Positions 55,960-64,000 of a stretch of 64,000 nucleotides of DNA are shown piece after piece. Source of the stretch: Nemophila menziesii. Lineage: Eukaryota; Streptophyta; Magnoliopsida; Boraginales; Hydrophyllaceae. Below the pieces are notes generated by a model. The model ran no database searches. It was not told where the DNA came from and saw only the letters and a program-made list of their open reading frames with translations. Each line of letters begins with the position of its first letter. The first letter of the stretch is position 1. The stretch is from contig JARWIR010000010.1 in assembly GCA_029959085.1 (NCBI GenBank), positions 30,868,731 through 30,932,730 on the forward strand, read 5' to 3'. The position numbers and the translations under genes are program-made.

Positions 55960-58900
55960 AGACCCTCAACTCAAAGTTGTATCGTCCCGATACAATAAAT
56001 ATATAAACAAAGGGAAGTCTCTAAATACACACCTAAGTCAATTAAGCATAGTGGAAAAGAAGAAAGCAGAATATATAAAATAGACTCAAAGCAACTACTT
56101 AGAAAATTTCATGTAATAATATTTACAAACTAGATTACCTGCACACTTGTCATATCCACGATCAAAACGGCTTGAATCCAAGATTAAATTATCTTCGCAA
56201 TGTAAGAAGGAGAGGTTCTTTACTCAGTTTACCGAGGAGGCCATAGATTATTCATCGAACCTCACTAGTATCCAAAGGTCCACTTAACTACTCTTGAACG
56301 GCTCAATCACTTATAGACTACATAGCAAAGAATTATAAGGCCTTTAAGGTATAATGTTGGCTTAGGGAGTATGATAGTATATTTGAATAATTTAGAGTGA
56401 GCTTTTGGCTCTCTTCTTACTAGCCATCAACAAATTGCCCTAGAGCTTGAGTTACTCTCATATAATGTTCTCACTCAACCCAATGATTTTGATGCACTAA
56501 TTAGCATCCCCAATAACCCAATAAAGCATTAAGATGTTCACATAAAAATTCCACTTTGCCGGTCCAACTATATTCAATCTTTTCATATCAATTTTTTCTT
56601 TTGTATAGCTATGATTCTCTTTTTGATGTGAGATATCATGTTATTTCTTTTCACATATATTTTTTCTTTTCATAACTTTTTTCATTTACTCTTACCCCGA
56701 CAAAGGGTTACAATATAATAAACATGTGAATCATCAAAATATAGAATATAACACAATTAATAAGCTCAAAAATCCCAACCCAGTAACAATTCCCATAATG
56801 GTGGACCCACCACCCCAAAATCAAGCTCTAAAACAATTGTCTATGCATCGTGATTCGAGTGCGGGTCATATGGAAAAGTCCTAAAATCTAAAGGGATGTG
56901 GCTAATAAAAAGGGTTTAGAAAGGCTAGAAGGGGTTGAGAAGGATATAAAATATAATATATGGACAACAAGCTAAAATGCAACAAGGGGTTTATGCAAGA
57001 ACCGCCTTAATCACTTTCTAAACTATGCAATTTAGTTATTATCTTACCTTTAGCACGTTCATCAAATGGTTTTATCAACTAGCTTGGATCTCACGGCCTA
57101 CACACCATTCAAGGCTCCCTGAGATCGAACATACTTTCTATCGCATTGCTAACTAATCTTTTTTTTTACCATCAATGTGTGTTTCTTGCAAATACTCAAA
57201 GCATACAATATAAAATAGCTCATTAACATACTACTTTCTACCATTAACTTACTGAGCTTATGTTTTTCAAGCTATTAAACCCACTCTACATATAATTCCC
57301 ATGTATCAAAATTTTAAATTTCTACCTAAAAATAGAAAAATCACATAATAATGGAGATGAGAGACAATGAATCCCCACGACTCGAAAAATATTCTATAAA
57401 GAAATTAAAATACGCAGATAAAGCATTTACATAAATGGTAAGGAAGAAAGAGAACATACTCTCGAGGCTATTGCCTCGTATTATCGACATCCAAGATAGG
57501 ATTTACTGGATCTTTCTTTAATTTCTCCAAGAGTGTCATGATGTGCACTTGATTGGCTTTGATTTGTGCCACATCATCGGCCAAGAAAGTTTGAGCTACT
57601 TCGAATTTATTCAATCGCTCTTCTACCTTTTCTCGCCTAATACGACTCTCTTCATCTTTTGTGAGTTTCGTAACTCCTGCTCCTCTTGAAATTGTCTTGA
57701 TCCACGTATTGTCAATATTATTACTCATCTTATATACTAGTTTCTCTTCTTCACCCGGAATCACATTCTCTTTCCGAACAAGGCACGTGATTTCAAATTA
57801 AATAACGAAGTAGAAGAAATCGAAAAATTGCATCACCTACTCAAAGATCAATTGTGCCACATCTACTTCTTCCCCCTTCAAAATACATTTCAAAAAGATT
57901 GTGTTCTTCTTAGTTACATCTGAAGTTCTCGTGTTTCCAAAGGCATTAGGTGTAAGAAAATTTTGCCAAACTCTTGTATCTGCTTGAAGATATTTGTAAG
58001 GTCAAGGTACCTACAATTCTCCCTTATGTGAGTGTACTTTATCCTTTTCTAAAACATGCTAAAAAAGTAGATTCGAATCAAAAGTCTTGATATTTTCCAC
58101 CGCTTCTCTATACTTACATGGTCCGACCAATTTCTTGAAGTGGAAGTGGTTTTGAATCTCTTAAACTATACAAGGAACTAACTTGCCTCTAACAGGAACA
58201 CAACCATTACTATCTCGGCTTAAGAGGCCTAAATAGAAATCGAAAACTAACTCTAAACATAAATTCGATCTTCGCAACATGAATGTAGACTAATCCAATC
58301 TATCTCCCATCTCTAAGAATCTCTTGTACTCACCTTCTCCAACTTCTTTATCAAATACTTTCTCATAAGCAAAAGGTGATTCATGTACCTGTTTTTTCGC
58401 AGAAGCTAACAAGGCCTTTACAGCTTCATTAATCTTGGGCATCAGACTCTCTATTTGTAGAGGTTGTGTCTTCCTTATGAAAGTTGAAATATTTTTGCTC
58501 TTTGAATTTACCACAACTAGCTTGCCTCTATTCTCTTGAATTGTTTTACCATTTAAACTGGAACTTGAACTTTTCTCAGATAATTTCTTCTCAATAGAAA
58601 CCAATACCTTGCTTTGATTCTGCTTCATCAACCTAACAGTAGATAATGTCTCTGTTCTTTTTGTCATCTCAATTGACCTCCAATTGAAAGCCTTTGAACA
58701 CTCTTGAAATTTGTAACTCTTGATTTTAGGTTGAACAAGATTTATTTGGGTTACGAAAGGTATTGTTATGGTGATTCTCTATGTGGGTAGGATGAACTCT
58801 TGCCTGATTGGTATGGATCTAAGAACTTGTTGGGTGAAATTTAGAAATTTTGGCTTTTGATTCTTGGATTCTAGGTGTTTTGATATGATAAGGGTGGTTG

Positions 58901-59826
58901 AATCTTCTTTATAAAGATGTGGGAAAAGATTGGATGTAAATTTATGGTGATTGGGTAGTGTTTTGATGTTTAGTGAAGGTTTGATGAAGCTTTAATGGAG
59001 TTAGGAGAGGGTTGGGGAAGAAAGAGAGGCTTACTGATAAATAAATTAGTGTAAAAACTAACCTTCTCTTTAATTCCCTTCTTATAACCCTTTGGTTTTG
59101 GATTCGGAGACGGGTTGCGGTGCACCAGACGTGAGGCGCGGTGTACCGGACTCGAGGGTTTCCAAACCGTGGTCGCGAGTTGTCAACACGGTTTTGACTA
59201 GGTGGCCTCGCCAATGTACCCGGTTCCAAACTGTCACCACGGTTTTCTGGGTTGTGGTGTACCAGAAGGTTGGTGCGGTGTACCGGAAGGTTGGTGCGGT
59301 GTACCGGAAGGTTGGTACGGTGCACCGGACCTATCACGTGACCAGACCGTGGTCGCGAATTTGCGACACGGTTTTTCTTCCTCTGTCTTGTCAATGAACC
59401 CAATTTCTTAACCATTGCCACGGTTTTTTCTCATGCGGTGCACCGGACCTCTCCTGCAGTGTACTGCAAGGATGTTCTGGTTTTCGACAAATTTTCGTAT
59501 TTCTTTTCCTAACTCTATTTCTTAAGTACCTAAACATCAAAAACACTAATACCTTTCTCAATACTGCAATATCTACTAAAAAACTATTCTAAACAAAATT
59601 TAAAGACATGAAAACATAAAAAATTGTGGGTTGTCTCCATACATCACTTTTATTTAACGCCTTTCAAAGTTAGACGCGTTACCTCTATCAAGATTTGCGA
59701 ATATAGCCTCCCCCAGCAACGAGCAAGGCTATGAACGTCTATTAAAATTCGTTTAATGCCCCTCTTGGGCCTAATCTCTATCACCTTAGCTGAAACAAGT
59801 TTAGTGACTACAAATGGTCCCATCCA
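55960..59826 (-). other. Non-coding 3' region of the second Athila-like element
   Basis: It matches the 33.6-36.6 kb region of the sister element in layout and many words. Three minus-strand frames (59421-58942, 58667-58290, 57764-57468) are the only long ones. The middle one is Lys/Ser rich and starts MTKRTETLSTVRLMKQN. Related but shifted codons (MTQRTKIL-like) occur in the sister element, so it may be a degraded accessory frame. No domain was recognised. Confidence 0.5.
59251..59329. repeat. 21-bp tandem repeat
   Basis: TTGGTGCGGTGTACCGGAAGG repeats three to four times with few changes and encodes PVHRTNL heptads on the minus strand. It is embedded in a GC-rich block (59095-59460) with several ACCGTGG / CCACGGT pairs. 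Confidence 0.85.
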
Positions 59827-60357
59827 CTAATATTTATGACTTTGTGGCCTATTCTCAGGTTCGCGGGCTTTCCATACAAATTCATGGCCGACCCCAAACT
59901 CAATCTTTGGTTCAGTATCCACAGGTTTTCTGTGGATTTCTTCAGGGACACGATGATGTGAAAGGTTATGGCTGATAGGAACTGTGGGATCTAACTTCCT
60001 CGATTTCTTACCCCGGACATGGAATGTCTCGGATACATTTTTAGCGTGAAGGATAAATGTTCCCTCCTGGAAGTTTATGATGCTTTGACTAGTGGCCAAG
60101 AACGGCCTTCCAAGTATAATTGTAACATGCTTATCTGCATCATAATCAATAACAACAAAGTCAGTAGGGAATGTGATATTACCTGCTCGGACATGAACAT
60201 CCTCCACTTTTACCCATGTTTTTGAAACTGAGCTATCCGCAAATTGTAACTTCACATGAGCTTTCTCTGTCTTCTCCAGCCCAAGCCTATCGAACACGGA
60301 CTTCGGCATAAGATTCACACTTGAACCTACATCACACATAGCTTTCATATTAATCAT
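59827..60357 (-). pseudogene. Athila-type aspartic protease domain
   Basis: A 176-codon open stretch starts at an internal Met. It holds the catalytic motif CDVGSSVNLMPKSVFDRLGL (the usual form has D-L-G-A), VKVEDVHVRAGNITFPTDF, and the flap-distal IILGRPFLATS that closes retropepsin folds. An intact enzyme would cut the gag-pol polyprotein. After it, GHEFVWKAREPENRP leads into a stop where RT would follow in full elements. The upstream gag part is in another frame (4-nt overlap at 60354-60357), so it cannot be made as one polyprotein. Confidence 0.8.
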
Positions 60358-62529
60358 ACCATTGATTTTAATAGGAAGATTAAAGCTTCATGGATCTTTA
60401 ACTTTCGTGAATACTCTTTTTCAACTCTTCTTGAGGCTCTCTCAGCATGAGCCACAGTCTCTTTCCTGGCTTCTACACTCGCTTCTTTCTCTGGAATAAC
60501 TTGCGTGAATACTTGTTTTGGTGTAAGCCCTTTATTCGCAATCTCAAGAATTTGGGCGTTGATATATTCAGGACTATATGCCTCTACAAATGTCTTGAGT
60601 TCAATGTCAATGTCAACCTTCGGATTTGTATCAGGAATGGTTGGTGACATTGTATGAACAACTTTTGGCGATTCCACCTTCTCATATTCTTTCTCTTCTT
60701 GCAGAGCAGGTGCAACTTCATCTTTCAGCTCTTTTGAGGCTTCTTCCTCTTTCTCTTTAGCTCTAGTAGCTTGTAGCTCAGTAACCGATCTAATTTCTTC
60801 TTGCATATCTTTCAGAAGGTCTATAAACTCAGATCTTTCAGATGAATTCGACTCTTCAAAAAGTCAGATTCTTCGAGGTTAGACTTGGTTGGTTCTTCTT
60901 CAGCTTCTGGAACTTCCACGACGATTTCTGCAGCATGCGAAACTTCTTTTTCTCTTCTAATTCAAGGAAAAATGCCTTACAAGCTTCGAACCCAACATTG
61001 TAATCACCTCCTTCAATAGCTTTCAATTCTTTTGCTTACACAATATTTGTTAAAATCTTGCTCGTTTGCTCGACTTACGTACCTAAAATCTGAATTGAGG
61101 CTTCTTGTTCTCTCAACTTCTCCTTCTGTGTATTCATATTATTTGTCATAAGATCCATGAAATTCTTTAATTGCTTATCATCCAAAGCTCCCTCTCAAGG
61201 ATGTTGTGGTAAAGAAGTCTGAGCTAAATTATTGGTATAAGCATCATTGGTAGGTTGTTGTGGAGGAGAAGGTCAATTATAATTCTGATTCCCCTGATAC
61301 GGAACTTGACCTTTTGGTTGGTAAGAGTTATTCTGGGGACGAGGTTGATAGTTACCGGGATTGGTGGGCCCCTATGGATTTGAATACTGCATACTCAAAT
61401 GATATTTGTTACCAAACTGGTAATTTCCTCGGTTGGATATGAAATAAACAGATGCTGGATTTACTTCGCACTCTTCCCATGTATGATTCGGTACCTGACA
61501 CTGTGGACAACCTTGTGCCTCTTGCACTACATTTGTTGATGCTAAATTCTGTTTTCTTTGCATCTCAAGTTTAATATCTTTAACTTGTTTTTCTAAATAT
61601 GTTAATTGAGTTGATTAGCAGTATCTGCACCTAATCGAAGCGTACCTCTGGTATTTGTAATAGGAGCTCGCAAAAGTGGCCAACTCCTTTCTGTTTCTAT
61701 AATATGTTCCATACATTCAACAACTTATGTAGGATCCATGGACAAAAATCCCGCTCTTCCAAGATTATCTTCTCTCAATCTACTCTCGGCATTAATACCT
61801 TGATAAAACATCGCTAACTGTAAAGATGGGGTATAACCATTAAGTGGACATCTAGCTAACTTCTGTTGAAACCTTGTCCATGCGTCTCCTACTTCTTCTC
61901 CATTCTCTTGGCAAAACTTAGCAAGCTCCATCTGATCTTTTAATCTCATAATCTTTGGATAAAATCGATTAAAGAATGCAACTTGAAGTTCTGTCCAAGT
62001 ATTAAGTGTACCTGGTGGCTATCTGTCTAGCCAATCACCAGCTTTGCCGGTCAAAAATAACAAAAACATGTGACAATACAGTTGCTCGTGTGTAATGCCT
62101 GGAGTAATGTAGGCATCACAAATTTGCATGAACTTCTGAATCGCTCTTATCGGGTCTTGAATTTCTACACCATTATAGAGTCCAAAGCTTTGAAATTGAC
62201 TGAGCATTGCCCGGATCGGGCCTGAACTTTATGTTTTGGATCTTTGGAGGACGATAACCTAAAGGTTGAACTCGAAAAGGTGCTCCCAAGGCTGGGAGAT
62301 CTTGTTCTTGTCTGTTAATATTTATGCTGCCTCCTCCTAGTGGTAGTTGAGGACCTATTGGCAGATCAAGAAGGGCAGGTGGTTGGTGTTGATCGTCATT
62401 CTTATCAATAAAATTATCCCCTAGTGGAGAATCTTCTCCCATTCGTAACGCCATTGCTTTTCTATGTTCTCTTTCTTCTCTCAAGCGTCTGTTATAAGTT
62501 GTGAAGCACCTTTCGGGCTCCGCAAGCAT
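60354..62529 (-). pseudogene. Athila-like gag, in several frames
   Basis: The pieces in order are the N-terminus 62529-62173 (MLAEPERCFTTYNRRLREER, PPALLDLPIGPQLPLGGGS), 62207-62019 (AIQKFMQICDAYITPG, LFLTGKAGDWL), 61949-61725 (FCQENGEEVGDAWTRF, MFYQGINAESRL), a zinc knuckle CPQCQVPNHTWEEC (about 61510-61470) and a Glu/Lys-rich part 60806-60354. Together they cover the capsid and nucleocapsid parts. Frameshifts and stops separate them, so the protein is not functional in this copy. Confidence 0.85.
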
Positions 62530-62645
62530 ACACTGTAAACCTGAAAGATACTAAAACAAACCAAAAGTGTAAAACTGGAAAAATAAAATTAACTAAAAAC
62601 TACTACTACTAAAATAAATAACCCACACGCTAACGAGACACAAGT

Positions 62646-62662
62646 CCCCCAGCAGCGGCGCC
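62646..62662 (-). other. Primer binding site (tRNA-Asp type)
   Basis: TGGCGCCGCTGCTGGGG on the minus strand, 7 nt from the LTR end GACACCA. It is closer to the Athila/Tat consensus than the site at 38518. Confidence 0.8.
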
Positions 62663-62669
62663 AATAACT

Positions 62670-64000
62670 TGGTGTCGCCTAAGGTGTGATAAAAATATGA
62701 TAATAAAAGATGGATAAACTATTCTCTAACACCCTAGGCTAAACATGTTACTCACTGCAAGTATCACAGATCGTATGCAAGTTTTACTAGTATGTAAAAT
62801 TCGTTACTCAGAGACTTAGTGTGTTATACGAATGGGTAAATAAAATAGCATAGTAGATAATAGTTAAAGGACGGAAAAGTAAATAAACATGATTGAGGAA
62901 GATATTAATGATTAACTAAATAAAATAAAGACAATAAATAAAATACAAGAGAATGAGATGAGAAAGTATAGCTCAGGTTTTGCTAGTATTCACTAATCCT
63001 TCTATTTCTTCTACTAGTTAATAACGGTGATTGTAGCTCTTAGATAAGTAGTCAGAATTCTAAATTCCTCCTAACCCCCTTCTGGGTGGACTTAGGTGGC
63101 GACCTCACAATTACTAGGGGACTTAACTAAGGTGCTCCTACACCACTAGGTTCTTAGATGAGACTAGCCAGCAAATAATGATTAGTGGTGAAATAACAAA
63201 CCCTAATGACTATCTAGTTAGGCAAGCCCTTCTGGATCACTACCGCACACTAGACGTTTATGTGGTGTTTCAATAATTAGAAACCCCTTCCGGGCGACCA
63301 TCTAACTACTATTAGCACAACCCTAAATTGATCAGGTTTAAGACAGACAATAAATCAAAACATATAAAACAAATATATGGTTAAAAAGCTAGAATCAATT
63401 TAAAATAGTTCTCCCAAACAAATATAGATAGAAGAAAATAGAATTCATAGATTATACATATGTAAAACCTAAGTTATGGGAAAATTAGTTCATACTAGAA
63501 AGAAATAAACTAAAATAAAGATTCATACTGTCAACTTGCTCTCTTAAATGACTTCTAATGATGAATAAAACTTAAGGACTAATTGTGGGAGGCAAGGACT
63601 TGTTTACAATAGTTAAAGGGTGTATTTATAGGTGTTTAGGAAGACCTAATTCGGATTTCTTGGAGTAGAAGGCAAGCAATTGGACTTCTTTTCCAAATCA
63701 AATTTGTTTGCTAAAAAATAGAAAAAGGGAAAAACTGTTGTTGTCTTATTTTGGTCGTAACTTCTTCAATATTGCTTCGATTTAAGCGTTCTTTTTATCG
63801 AAAACGACCGCGTCGGAAAGATATATACTTTTCCTTCTGATAGTTCCTCTAAATTCTCAGCCGATTTTGAGTTATAATCATTTTAGTGGATGTGGCTGCT
63901 AAAATTCATATTTACTTAACAAATTTTCTTTTCCTATTTTATCTTTACTTCCTTTTATCTCCAATTTCCATCCATATATTCTTTCCTTATCTCTTTAGAA
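62670..64000 (-). repeat. 5' LTR of the second Athila-like element, cut by window end
   Basis: It starts TGGTGTCGCCTAAGGTGTG on the plus strand and follows the 32052 LTR through the CACCCTT/GGGTGG block, GGCAAGCCC and CACACTAGACG words, and the TATA box (CCTATAAATACACCC on the element strand, near 63620-63635). By comparison about 250 bp remain outside the window. Confidence 0.85.

Larger units (their letters stand above)
55688..64000 (-). mobile_element. Athila-like Ty3/gypsy element with gag and protease only, cut by window end
   Basis: Minus-strand order: 5' LTR (from beyond 64000 to 62670), tRNA-Asp-type primer site, gag in pieces (62529-60354), aspartic protease (60357-59827), 3.8 kb non-coding with GC-rich repeats, polypurine tract (55975-55960), truncated 3' LTR (55959-55688). 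RT, RNase H, integrase and envelope-like regions are absent. It is collinear with the 32-39.5 kb element, which has in addition lost the protease. Confidence 0.85.

Noticed and set aside
58942..59421. 159-codon minus-strand frame with PVHRTNL repeats
   Set aside because: Arises from the 21-bp tandem repeat block; the sister element keeps the DNA words but not the frame.

Overview
This is nuclear DNA from a flowering plant, almost certainly a eudicot. It is AT-rich and dominated by transposable elements. Signs of this are two PHT1 phosphate transporter genes with 5'-UTR introns, a plant LINE with a C-terminal RNase H domain, Ty1/copia and Athila-like Ty3/gypsy elements with a tRNA-Asp-type primer binding site, Au-like SINE remnants, and Mutator-type elements with 9-bp target duplications. 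The species cannot be named from the sequence. There are no operons, CRISPR arrays or bacterial features.

Layout. 1-2.08 kb: a SINE remnant and CT/ACC-rich unclassified sequence. 2.08-6.71 kb: a non-autonomous copia element on the minus strand (two LTRs, gag and a protease piece, no RT). 6.7-8.0 kb: a possible orphan exon, a TTTGGTGGGAAAA minisatellite, a CACTA-like end and a G27 tract. 8.6-10.5 kb: PHT1 copy 1. 11.3-12.3 kb: a palindromic MITE with a CAC microsatellite. 12.3-17.8 kb: unclassified repeats, a second SINE, a (CA)n(TA)n tract, old LTR pieces and a GC-rich insert that looks organellar. 18.4-20.3 kb: PHT1 copy 2. 20.85-25.0 kb: a decayed LINE carrying a nested small DNA element. 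25.1-30.8 kb: a LINE with two open reading frames. 32.05-39.5 kb: a gag-only Athila-like element. 39.5-40.55 kb: an LTR piece in inverted orientation. 40.56-41.91 kb: a long-TIR Mutator-like element inserted in that LTR piece. 42.0-43.5 kb: a broken transposon-associated gene. 44.44-44.91 kb: a small TIR element. 46.6-54.85 kb: decayed copia coding pieces interrupted by two solo LTRs, each with a perfect 5-bp target duplication. 54.9-55.6 kb: a broken copy of a mitochondrial ribosomal protein uL18 gene that still has its 5'-UTR intron. 55.7-64 kb: a second Athila-like element with gag and protease only, running off the window end.

Function. The only intact host genes are the two PHT1 transporters, plasma-membrane H+/phosphate symporters. 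They encode proteins that differ at three residues by my reading. Both promoters keep a TATA box and, about 30-40 bp further upstream, one PHR1-type P1BS site, which points to phosphate-starvation induction. Their 5' introns and upstream DNA have diverged far more than the coding sequence. The rest is transposon history: many elements are deletion derivatives that depend on partners in trans, and several form long inverted repeats. The most novel-looking item is ORF1 of the intact LINE, which lacks the usual plant LINE ORF1 signature and overlaps ORF2 by 4 nt.
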